A stretch of DNA of 31,967 bases from DATHGT01 sp035317605 (lineage in GTDB: Bacteria; Methylomirabilota; Methylomirabilia; Rokubacteriales; CSP1-6). Position 1 is the stretch's first letter. Each line of letters starts with the position of its first letter. The DNA lies in the NCBI GenBank assembly GCA_035317605.1, contig DATHGT010000141.1, positions 1 to 31,967 of the forward strand, written 5' to 3'. The notes under the pieces were generated by a model. It was not told the origin of the DNA. It made no database searches and saw only the letters and a list, made by a program, of their open reading frames with translations. Made by a program: the position numbers and the translations under genes. Positions 7,071-14,575 of the stretch are shown piece by piece.

Positions 7071-8603
7071 ATGAAGTCATTCATCTCGCGCTTCGTCATC
7101 GCCCTCGCGGCCGTCGTGATGGGCGCCGGCTCCGCGGCGGCCGCGCCCGAGGGCACGTTGACCTACGGCGTCCACATCACGCTGGCCTCGCGCTGGCTCG
7201 ACCCCGGTGAGGTCGAGGGCATCGCCACCCCGTTCATGGTGCTGTACGCGATCCACGACGCGCTGGTGAAGCCCATGCCCGAGGGCCTCTACACGCCGTG
7301 CCTGGCGGAATCGTTCACCGCGTCGAAGGACGGGCTCACCTACGAGTTCGTGCTGCGCAAGGGCGTGAAGTTCCACAACGGCGAGCCGGTCACGGCCGCC
7401 GACGTGAAGTTCTCGTTCGACCGCTACAAGGGATCGGGCGTGAAGATCCTCAAGGAGCGCGTCCGGGAAGTTCAGATCGTGGATCCGGGTCGCGTGCGTT
7501 TCCACCTCAAGGAGGCCTGGCCCGACTTCATGGCGTTCTACGGCCAGACGGCCACCGGCGCCGCCTGGATCGTGCCGAAGGCCTACGTGGAGAAGGTCGG
7601 TGAGGACGGGTTCAAGAAGGCGCCGGTCGGCGCCGGGCCCTACAAGTTCGTGAGCTTCAAGCCCGGCGTGGAGCTGGTGCTGGAGGCGTTCGAGGGGTAC
7701 TGGCGCAAGGTGCCCAACGTCAAGCGGCTGATCCTGCGCAGCTTGCCTGAGGAGACCACCCGCGCCGCCGCGCTCAAGAACGGCGAAGTGGACATCGCCT
7801 ATCTGCTGAGCGGTCCCGTGGCCGAGGACGTCCGGCGCACTCCGGGGTTCAAGCTCGTGTCCCGGACGCACTCCCCCGCGGTGTTCTGGCTCGATCTCCC
7901 CGACCAGTGGGAGCCGAAGTCGCCGTGGGCCGACGTGCGCGTGCGCAAGGCGGCGAGCTTCGCCATCGACCGGCAGGCGCTCAACCAGGCCGAGACGCTG
8001 GGCTTCTCCAAGGTCACCGGCTCGATCATCCCCGCCGCGCTCGAGTTCTCGAAGACGTTTCCGCCCGATCCCTACGATCCCGCGCGAGCCAAGCGTCTGC
8101 TCGCCGAGGCGGGCTATCCCAACGGGTTCGACGCGGGCGATCTCTACCCGTGGCCGCCCTACGTGTCGATGGGCGAGGCGCTGAACGGCTACCTCCAGGC
8201 CGTGGGCATCCGGACCAAGGTGCGGATCATGGAGCGCGCGGCGCTGACCACCGCCTGGCGCGACCGCAAGATCAAGAACGTGATCGTCGGCATCTCCGGC
8301 GCGGGCAGCAACGCGTCCACGCGGCTCGAGGCCTACGTGGCCAAGGGCGGCGCCTACACCGCCGGCATCATTCCCGAGGTCGAGGATCTCTTCCAGCGGC
8401 AAGTCCGAGAGATGGATCCCAAGAAACGCGAGGCCATGCTCCACCAGATCCAACAGATCCTCTACGACCGGATGACCCACATCCCGATCTACGAGCTGGC
8501 CTTCATCTGGGGCGTCGGCCCGCGCGTGGAAGAGCCGGGCATCAACCTGGTGCGGAGCTTCGCCTACTCGGCCCCGCTGGAGGACGTGAAGCTCAAGAAG
8601 TGA
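7071..8603 (+). CDS. ABC transporter substrate-binding protein, family 5 (second copy)
   Basis: 510 residues, a distant paralogue of the protein at 4567. Signal peptide at 1-25 (MKSFISRFVIALAAVVMGAG, then SAAAA). Signature ESFTASKDGLTYEFVLRKGV plus KFHNGEPVTAADVKFSFDRY. The later region DVRVRKAASFAIDRQALNQ and PYDPARAKRLLAEAGYP matches the conserved C-terminal lobe of oligopeptide-binding proteins. GGGAGGA lies five bases before ATG 7071. It ends three bases before the convergent P450 stop codon. As with its neighbour, no permease or ATPase partner is present. Probable role: capture of a peptide-like or other organic solute. Confidence 0.92.
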   Translation: MKSFISRFVIALAAVVMGAGSAAAAPEGTLTYGVHITLASRWLDPGEVEGIATPFMVLYAIHDALVKPMPEGLYTPCLAESFTASKDGLTYEFVLRKGVKFHNGEPVTAADVKFSFDRYKGSGVKILKERVREVQIVDPGRVRFHLKEAWPDFMAFYGQTATGAAWIVPKAYVEKVGEDGFKKAPVGAGPYKFVSFKPGVELVLEAFEGYWRKVPNVKRLILRSLPEETTRAAALKNGEVDIAYLLSGPVAEDVRRTPGFKLVSRTHSPAVFWLDLPDQWEPKSPWADVRVRKAASFAIDRQALNQAETLGFSKVTGSIIPAALEFSKTFPPDPYDPARAKRLLAEAGYPNGFDAGDLYPWPPYVSMGEALNGYLQAVGIRTKVRIMERAALTTAWRDRKIKNVIVGISGAGSNASTRLEAYVAKGGAYTAGIIPEVEDLFQRQVREMDPKKREAMLHQIQQILYDRMTHIPIYELAFIWGVGPRVEEPGINLVRSFAYSAPLEDVKLKK

Positions 8604-8606
8604 TCG

Positions 8607-9938
8607 TCAGCGGAGCGCGAGCCGCATGCGGACGCCGGGCTCGGGGCGCAGCGTGACGTACGGCGTCGGCGTGATCCGCTGTCCCGGCTCGAGCGTCAGC
8701 CGAAAGCGCTGGGCGATGGCGGCCAGGATCAGGCAGGCCTCCATCATCGCGAAGCCGTTGCCGATGCACTGGCGCGGCCCGCCGCCGAACGGGAAGTATG
8801 CGTAGCGCGGATTGCCGCGGGTGCGCTCGTCCTCCCAGCGCTCCGGGCGGAACGCCTCGGGCTCGTCGAACCAGCGGGGATCGCGCTGCACGACCCACGT
8901 GGGCAGGATCGCCACGACGCCCGCGGCGAGCGGATGGCCGGCGATCTCGGTGGGGACCGTGCTCATCCGGCCCATCGCGTACGCCGGCGGGTAGAGACGC
9001 ATGCTCTCGGTCACGATCATCTCGGTGTATCGAAGTCGGGGCAGGTCGGCCGCGGTGGGCGCGCGAGAGCCGAGCACCGCGCGAAGCTCCTCGGCGAGTC
9101 GCGCGTCGACGTCGGGGTGCTGGGCAAGCAGATACCACGTCCACGACATCGCGACCGCGGTGGTCTCGTGGCCGGCCATGAAGAGCGTCATCACCTCGTC
9201 GCGCACCTGCCGGTCGTTCATGCCCGTGCCGTCGTCGGCGTCCTGGGCGTGGAGCAGGATCGAGAGCAGATCGCCGCGGTCCTCGCCGTTCTGCCGGCGG
9301 GCCGCGATCATCCGGTAGACGACCTGGTCGAGGCGCCGGATCGCCCGGCGCGACCTGAGATTTGCCGGCGTCGGCAGCCAACTCGGAAGCAGCTGCCACA
9401 GGCTGCCGATGCGGGCGCCGAAGTCCTGCATGAGCACGTACGAAGCCGTGCCGACCTCGCTCGCCTCGTCGGAGACTTCGGCGTCGAAGAGCGTCTTGGC
9501 GACGATGGCCTGGGTGAGCGCCATCATCTCGTGGTGGACGTCGCGGACGTCGCCCTCCTTCCAGTCGGCGAGGCGACGCGTGGTGTAGTCGGTCATGACG
9601 TCGCCGTAGGCCGCCACGCGCTGACGGTGGAACGCCGGCTGGACCAATCGACGCTGACGCAGCCAGAAGTCGTGCTCGGAGAGCAGAAGCCCCTCGCCGA
9701 GCAGCGGCCGCAGCAGCTTCACGCCCGGGCTCTTCACGAAGTCGCGGCTCCGCGTCACCAGGACTTCTTCGATCGCGTCGGGATGGTAGAAGAGCATGGC
9801 CCGGCGCGGACCGAGTCGCGTGGCCACGACGTCGCCGTACCGCGCGCAGTCGACGTAGAAGCCGAGCTGGTCGCGCTGGAAGTCGCCCAGGCTTCCGAGC
9901 AGCCCGCGGCCACGCGGTCCGGGCAGCGTCGCGGTCAT
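8607..9938 (-). CDS. Cytochrome P450
   Basis: 443-residue soluble haem monooxygenase. The I-helix motif AGHETT is at 255-260, the K-helix ESMR (ExxR) at 311-314, a PERW meander near 365-368, and the haem-binding loop FPFGGGPRQCIGNGFAMMEA has the thiolate Cys391. There is no N-terminal membrane anchor. The overall pattern (SRDFVKSPGVKLLRPLLGEGLLLSEHDFWLRQRRLVQPAF) resembles the CYP102/CYP4-like class, often fatty-acid or alkane hydroxylases, but the substrate is not predictable. No ferredoxin or reductase gene is nearby. Its ATG shares bases with the TGA of the upstream dehydrogenase (ATGA), so translation is coupled. It is the last gene of a three-gene operon. Confidence 0.96.
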   Translation of the reverse strand: MTATLPGPRGRGLLGSLGDFQRDQLGFYVDCARYGDVVATRLGPRRAMLFYHPDAIEEVLVTRSRDFVKSPGVKLLRPLLGEGLLLSEHDFWLRQRRLVQPAFHRQRVAAYGDVMTDYTTRRLADWKEGDVRDVHHEMMALTQAIVAKTLFDAEVSDEASEVGTASYVLMQDFGARIGSLWQLLPSWLPTPANLRSRRAIRRLDQVVYRMIAARRQNGEDRGDLLSILLHAQDADDGTGMNDRQVRDEVMTLFMAGHETTAVAMSWTWYLLAQHPDVDARLAEELRAVLGSRAPTAADLPRLRYTEMIVTESMRLYPPAYAMGRMSTVPTEIAGHPLAAGVVAILPTWVVQRDPRWFDEPEAFRPERWEDERTRGNPRYAYFPFGGGPRQCIGNGFAMMEACLILAAIAQRFRLTLEPGQRITPTPYVTLRPEPGVRMRLALR

Positions 9939-10909
9939 TTCGGGCTGAGAACGCGGAGCGGTGTTCCCCGGAGATAGGCCGCGACGTTTTCGACGGTGTC
10001 CCGATAGCGGACCCGATACTGCGCTTCGGTCACGTACCCGGCGTGCGGCATGAGCAGCGTGTTGTCGAGCGTCTTGAACGGATGGTCCGCCGGCAGCGGC
10101 TCCTCGTCGAAGACGTCGAGGCCGGCGCCGGCGATGGTGCGCGTCTGGAGCGCCTTCACCAGAGCGGCCTCGTCCACGATGGGGCCGCGCGCGGTGTTGA
10201 TCAGATACGCGGTGGGCTTCATCGAGCTCAGCTCACGCGCTCCCACCAGTCCCCGCGTGCGCGCGCTGAGCTGGACGTGGACCGTCAGGATGTCGGACCG
10301 GGCGAACAGCTCGTCCTTCGTGACCAGCGTCGCTCCGCACCGGGCCGCCTGCTCGGCGGTCAGGTTCTCGCTCCACGCGATGACCGACATGTCGAAGGCG
10401 ACTCCGACCCTGGCGACCCTGGCGTCCAGTTTTCCCAGGCCGAGCACGCCGAGCACCCGCTTCTCGAGGCACATGCCCACCGTCGTGCCCCAGTGTCCGC
10501 CGCGCGTGGCCGCGTCCTCGGCGGGGATGTGGCGGACCAGGGCCAGGATCAATCCCCACGTCAACTCGGCCGGCGGACTTTCCGGGCCACCCGACGTTCC
10601 GCAGACCACGATCCCCAGGTCGGTGGCGGCCTTCACGTCGATAGCCGCGTTGCGCATGCCCGTGGTCACGAGCAGACGCAGGTTCGGCAGGCGCGCCAGC
10701 AGATCGCGACCGAAGGGTGTGCGCTCGCGCATGCACGTCACGATCTCGAAATCGCGCAGGCGAGCCACCAGCGCGTCGACATCGGTCAGGTGATCCCTGA
10801 ACACCTCGACGTGACACTCCGGGGCGAGCACGCTCCAGTCGGCCATCCGGAGCGCCACGCCCTGGTAGTCGTCGAGGACCGCGACCCTTCGCATCGCGGC
10901 GCCCGTCAT
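9935..10909 (-). CDS. D-2-hydroxyacid dehydrogenase family protein (PGDH-like)
   Basis: 324 residues. NAD(P)-dependent oxidoreductase of 2-hydroxy acids and 2-oxo acids. The catalytic triad is visible: Arg241 (INTARGPIVDE), Glu270 (DVFDEEP) and His289 (LLMPHAGYVT). The cofactor fold starts with RVLGVLGLGKLDARVARVG. The third glycine of the GxGxxG motif, normally present in GLGRIG, is Asp162 here. The second strand ends VIAWSENLT, typical of the PGDH-like subgroup, which lacks the usual Asp. ATG 10909 overlaps the RidA stop (ATGA); an internal ATG at 10894 is an alternative. The stop overlaps the P450 start. Substrate unknown. Confidence 0.92.
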   Translation of the reverse strand: MTGAAMRRVAVLDDYQGVALRMADWSVLAPECHVEVFRDHLTDVDALVARLRDFEIVTCMRERTPFGRDLLARLPNLRLLVTTGMRNAAIDVKAATDLGIVVCGTSGGPESPPAELTWGLILALVRHIPAEDAATRGGHWGTTVGMCLEKRVLGVLGLGKLDARVARVGVAFDMSVIAWSENLTAEQAARCGATLVTKDELFARSDILTVHVQLSARTRGLVGARELSSMKPTAYLINTARGPIVDEAALVKALQTRTIAGAGLDVFDEEPLPADHPFKTLDNTLLMPHAGYVTEAQYRVRYRDTVENVAAYLRGTPLRVLSPK

Positions 10910-11340
10910 TTTGCGCGGGCTTCTCGGCGAGGGCGGGCCGGGGCCGGGATGACCGCCATCGCTTCGATCTCGACCATCAGGTCCGGGTGCGAGAGGCGCT
11001 TGACGCCGATGAGCGCGCTCGTCGGCAGGTCGCGCTGGAAGTACTTGAAGCGCTCGTCGGCGACCCGGTGATACTCGTCCACGTCGGTCGTGAACGTGGT
11101 GGTCTTCACCACGTCGGCGAAATCGGCGCCGACGGAACGGAGGGCCCGGCCGATGTTCTCGCAGACCTGACGGACCTGGGCGCGCATGTCTCCGGGGTGG
11201 ACGGGCGAGGCGTCGACCTCGCTGCGCGACGTCATGCCCGCGACGAACACCAGCGTTCCGCCGGTGACGGTAATGACCTGCGAATGCGTCTTGCGGAGGG
11301 GCAGATCGGCGGGTTGAACGATCTTCTTCGGCTGGGGCAT
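10906..11340 (-). CDS. RidA-family (YjgF/YER057c/UK114) protein
   Basis: 144 residues. RidA proteins hydrolyse reactive enamine/imine intermediates; many subfamilies have other or unknown substrates. The family trace is clear: GGTLVFVAGMTS, RAQVRQVCENIGRALRSVGADFADVVKTTTF and LPTSALIGVKRLSHPDLMVEIEAMAVI. The Arg in KRLSHP is at the position of the substrate-carboxylate Arg of true RidA. ATG 11340 has GAGAGGAG seven bases before it; the frame is open for 27 more codons upstream without such a site. It is the first gene of the RidA, dehydrogenase, P450 operon and overlaps the next gene by four bases. Confidence 0.9.
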   Translation of the reverse strand: MPQPKKIVQPADLPLRKTHSQVITVTGGTLVFVAGMTSRSEVDASPVHPGDMRAQVRQVCENIGRALRSVGADFADVVKTTTFTTDVDEYHRVADERFKYFQRDLPTSALIGVKRLSHPDLMVEIEAMAVIPAPARPRREARAK

Positions 11341-11442
11341 CGGAGTCTCCTCTCGCACGTCGTGCCGAGCGACGACGATCATGCCGAGGGCCTCGCCGTC
11401 GCGGTGCGCGCACGATATCACACGCCCGTGCCGGTGAGCCCC

Positions 11443-11471
11443 TTGACGCCGCGGCGCGAGAGGGCGATGCT
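11443..11471 (+). promoter_or_regulatory. Possible promoter of the propeller operon
   Basis: TTGACG (11443-11448) and GATGCT (11466-11471) are separated by exactly 17 bases, about 55 bases before ATG 11526. The -35 is good and the -10 weak. The 185-base divergent region shared with the RidA operon must contain promoters for both. Confidence 0.25.
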
Positions 11472-11525
11472 CCCCTTCGCCGGTCGAGCAACGGAGAAGC
11501 TCTCGCGATCAGGAAGGAGCGCGTC

Positions 11526-12563
11526 ATGACGACCAACGGGAAGGCGCACGTCTACATCGGTCTGGCCGGAGAAACCGCCCCGGGCCGCCCCATCAAGTCC
11601 GGACTCTATCGCATGGCCGTGGGCGACGACCGGTGGGAGCTTCTCACCCGGGGCCTGCCGGAGGCGCCCGCCATCCGTGGAATCGCCACGCACCCCGAGC
11701 AGGCCGGGACCGTGTACGTCGGCACGCAGCGGGGTCCGTACCGCAGCACGGACCACGGCGAGCACTGGGAAAAGGTCGACGTCCCGGATCACGGCTCGCC
11801 CGTGTGGTCGCTGGCGTTCGACCCGCGCGATGCCGACGTGCTGTACGCGGGCTACGAGAACTGCGCGATCTTTCGCAGTGACGACGGCGGAGAGCGCTGG
11901 CGGGAATTGCCGGTGACGGTCCGCTTCCCGGAAGTCACGGTGGGCCCCGGGTCCAATCCCGCCAAGCGCGTGCTGGAGCTGGCGGTCAATCCCCTCGACT
12001 CGGACGAGATCTACGGCGCGGTCGAAGTGGGCGGGATCATCCGCAGCCTGGACGGCGGCGAGCACTGGGAGAACGTCAGCCACGGGCAGTATCTGAACGA
12101 CGACACCGTGGACATGCACGGCGTGCTGGTCGCGCGCTGGCGTCCCGGGACGATCTTCGCCATCAGCCGCGCCGGCCTGTTCAGCAGCACCGACCGTGGC
12201 GAGCACTGGGCCAGCGCCCGGATCGAGGCGTTGAACGTGAAGGGGCAGACGTACTGCCGCGACATCCGCGAGGTGCCGGGCGATCCCAAGACCATCTGGC
12301 TGGCCGCCGGCGCGAATTTCCAGAGCGACGTCGGCGCGCTGTTCCGCAGCGGCGACGGTGGCGCGAGCTGGGCCAAGGTCGACATGGGCGTCAAGGCCGA
12401 GACCACGATGTTCGCGGTCACCTTCGACCCGCGCGACCCCAAGCGTATGTACTGCGCGACCACGGTCGGCGAGGTGTTCGCCAGCGAGGACGGCGGCCAG
12501 AGCTGGGCCGAGCGTCACCTGCCGGAAGGCGCCACGCAGGTCTACGCGATGGAGTGCGCCTGA
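11526..12563 (+). CDS. Asp-box (BNR-like) beta-propeller protein
   Basis: 345 residues built of repeats. Six Asp boxes (S-x-D-x-G-x-x-W) are seen: STDHGEHW (74-81), SDDGGERW (118-125), SLDGGEHW (174-181), STDRGEHW (about 221-228), SGDGGASW (275-282) and SEDGGQSW (320-327). Each follows a strand such as VLYAGY or TIWLAAG. This predicts a sialidase- or VPS10/Ycf48-like propeller. There is no signal peptide, and none of the catalytic residues of a sialidase can be pinpointed, so the role is likely binding or scaffolding, or a cytoplasmic enzyme of unknown type. ATG 11526 has AAGGAG upstream. The last codons overlap the GTG start of the FAD oxidoreductase by ten bases, so the two are co-translated. 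Confidence 0.85.
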   Translation: MTTNGKAHVYIGLAGETAPGRPIKSGLYRMAVGDDRWELLTRGLPEAPAIRGIATHPEQAGTVYVGTQRGPYRSTDHGEHWEKVDVPDHGSPVWSLAFDPRDADVLYAGYENCAIFRSDDGGERWRELPVTVRFPEVTVGPGSNPAKRVLELAVNPLDSDEIYGAVEVGGIIRSLDGGEHWENVSHGQYLNDDTVDMHGVLVARWRPGTIFAISRAGLFSSTDRGEHWASARIEALNVKGQTYCRDIREVPGDPKTIWLAAGANFQSDVGALFRSGDGGASWAKVDMGVKAETTMFAVTFDPRDPKRMYCATTVGEVFASEDGGQSWAERHLPEGATQVYAMECA

Positions 12564-13717
12564 CCCACACCGCCGACGTCGTCATCGTCGGCGCCGGCAT
12601 CATGGGCGTGAGCACGGCCTACCACCTGGCGCGGATCGGCGCCGGGCGGGTGGCCGTGCTCGAGCGCGACACCGTGTGCTCCGGCTCGACGGCACTGGCC
12701 AGCGGCGGCATCCGTCATCAGTACGCCAACCGGCTCGGTATCGAGCTGACCACCCACAGCATCGTCACCTACGAGCGGTTCAGCGAAGAGTTCGGCGTCG
12801 ATCCCAACTTCCGCCAGCACGGCTATCTGATCCTCATCGCGACGGGGGAAGAATTGGCCAGGGCGCGGCGGAGCGTCGCGCTTCAGCAGAGCCTGGGCGT
12901 CGACGTCGAGCTGCTCGACCCGGCGGCCACCCGCGCGCTGTGCCCGTATCTCAATACCGACGATCTGCTCGGCGCGACGTATACGCCGCGGGACGGTTAC
13001 GCCGATCCCTATCTGTGTACGACCGCGATCGCCGCCCGCGCGCGCGATCTCGGCGTGACGATCGAGCAAGGGCGTGAAGTCCGCGGGTTCATCCGTCAGG
13101 GCGATCGCGTGACCGGCGTCACCACCGACGCGGGTACGGTCGAAGCGGGCGCCGTCGTCATCGCCACCGGCGCGTGGTCGGGCGTGGTGGGCAAGCTCGC
13201 ACGTGTCGACATTCCGGTACGCCCGCATCGGCGGCACAAGTTCATGACCGCGCCGTTTCCGGCGGATCGCATCCCGGCGGCGACGCCGTTCGTCATCGAC
13301 CCGCACCGCAACTTCTCGCTGCGCCGCGAGGGGCCGGGGCTCCTGCTCGGCCACGGGCGCCGCGACGAGCCGGACAGCTTCAGCACCGAGATCGATCGGG
13401 GCCTGGAGCCGCAGGTCGTCGAGCGCGCCGTCCACCGAGCGCCGGCGCTGGCCGACGCCGAGCTGATGCGCGCATGGGCGGGACTCTACGAGATGACCCC
13501 GGATCAGACCGGCATCGTGAGCGCCGTCCCCGGCGTCGCCGGACTTCACGTCATCGCGGGCTTCAGCGGCCACGGGTTCATGCACGGCCCCATCGCCGGC
13601 CAGCTGATGGCCGAGATGCTCGTGCACGGGCGCGCGATCACCATGGACGCTTCGGCGCTCGATCTCGCCCGCTTCGCGCGCGGTCAGGCTCACGTCGAGC
13701 CGCTCACGTTCGTCTGA
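12554..13717 (+). CDS. FAD-dependent oxidoreductase, DAO / sarcosine-oxidase-like
   Basis: 387 residues. Rossmann FAD-binding motif VVIVGAGIMGVSTAYHLARI (9-28, GxGxxG at 13-18) with the acidic end ER of the second strand. A CSGSTALASGGIRHQY segment matches the FAD-contact region of the DAO family (glycine, sarcosine and dimethylglycine oxidases, D-amino acid dehydrogenases). The C-terminus has YEMTPDQTGIVSAVPGVAGL and GFSGHGFMHGPIAGQLMAEM, the second flavin-binding signature. Probable reaction: oxidation of an amino or N-methyl compound. GTG 12554 lies inside the preceding gene and no clear independent ribosome site is seen, which suggests coupling. The permease gene starts at the very next base after its stop. 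Confidence 0.92.
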   Translation: MRLTHTADVVIVGAGIMGVSTAYHLARIGAGRVAVLERDTVCSGSTALASGGIRHQYANRLGIELTTHSIVTYERFSEEFGVDPNFRQHGYLILIATGEELARARRSVALQQSLGVDVELLDPAATRALCPYLNTDDLLGATYTPRDGYADPYLCTTAIAARARDLGVTIEQGREVRGFIRQGDRVTGVTTDAGTVEAGAVVIATGAWSGVVGKLARVDIPVRPHRRHKFMTAPFPADRIPAATPFVIDPHRNFSLRREGPGLLLGHGRRDEPDSFSTEIDRGLEPQVVERAVHRAPALADAELMRAWAGLYEMTPDQTGIVSAVPGVAGLHVIAGFSGHGFMHGPIAGQLMAEMLVHGRAITMDASALDLARFARGQAHVEPLTFV

Positions 13718-14575
13718 GTGCCCGTCGTGACCGCCCGCACGGTTCGCGCGATCGGTCGCCACGTTCTCGTCTACGCCGGGCTCGCGCCCTTCGTCGTGCT
13801 CGCGGTGTTCCCCGTGTACTGGATGGCGATCACCGCCTTCAAACAGGACGCGGACCTGTACCGGATGGACGTGGTGCCGTTCTGGTTCCACCTGCCGCCG
13901 ACGCTCGAGCACGTCACGCGCCTGTTCACCCAGACCCATTTCGCCGAGCAGCTCCTCAATACCGTGCAACTGGCGGTGTGCGTGGTGGCGGTCACCATGC
14001 TGGCGGCGGTCCCCGCGGGGTACGCGCTCGCGCGCCTGGGATTGCCGGGCGCGGAGAACATCGGCATCGCGATCTTCCTGACGTACCTCGTCCCGGGGAT
14101 CATCCTGTTCGTCCCGCTGGCCCGCGTGGTCGGCGCGCTGGGCCTCTTCGATTCGTGGTGGGCGCTCGTGCTCGTCTATCCCACCTTCACGATCCCGTTC
14201 TGCACGTGGAAGATGATGGGCTACTTCAAGACGGTGCCGGCCGAGATCGAAGAAGCGGCGTGGGTCGACGGCTGCACCCGTCGAAGCGGGATCTGGCACG
14301 TCGTGCTGCCGGTCAGCCGGCCCGGGCTGATCATCACGGCGATCTTCTCGTTCTCGCTGGCGATGCAGGAGGGTTTCTACGCCGTCGTGTACGTGAGCTC
14401 GCGGTCCGAGCAAGTGGTGACGGTGGGCCTGGCCACGAGCCTCATCCGGGGGGACATCTTCTACTGGGGCTCGCTGATGGCGGGGGCTCTGATCGTCGGC
14501 GTCCCGATCATGCTCCTCTACGCCTTCGTCCTCGACGAGTTCATCCAGGGCCTCACCGGCGCCGGCGGGCGCTGA
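13718..14575 (+). CDS. ABC transporter permease, MalG-type (carbohydrate class), without partner genes
   Basis: 285 residues, about six membrane segments. The first follows a short basic tail (VYAGLAPFVVLAVFPVYWMAI). The EAA loop for ATPase contact is EEAAWVDGCTRRSGIWHVVL followed by PVSRPG. The length fits MalG/UgpE proteins, which work as a heterodimer with a MalF-type subunit. No MalF, binding protein or ATPase gene is adjacent: upstream lies the FAD oxidoreductase and downstream a convergent amidohydrolase, whose stop codon abuts this one. GTG 13718 directly follows the TGA of the preceding gene. Either the other components are encoded elsewhere or the gene is a relic that remains intact. 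Confidence 0.9.
   Translation: MPVVTARTVRAIGRHVLVYAGLAPFVVLAVFPVYWMAITAFKQDADLYRMDVVPFWFHLPPTLEHVTRLFTQTHFAEQLLNTVQLAVCVVAVTMLAAVPAGYALARLGLPGAENIGIAIFLTYLVPGIILFVPLARVVGALGLFDSWWALVLVYPTFTIPFCTWKMMGYFKTVPAEIEEAAWVDGCTRRSGIWHVVLPVSRPGLIITAIFSFSLAMQEGFYAVVYVSSRSEQVVTVGLATSLIRGDIFYWGSLMAGALIVGVPIMLLYAFVLDEFIQGLTGAGGR

Noticed and set aside
12542..14413. 623-codon minus-strand frame across the oxidase and permease genes
   Set aside because: Repetitive His/Arg/Asp/Gly composition, no motif; the plus-strand genes have full family signatures.
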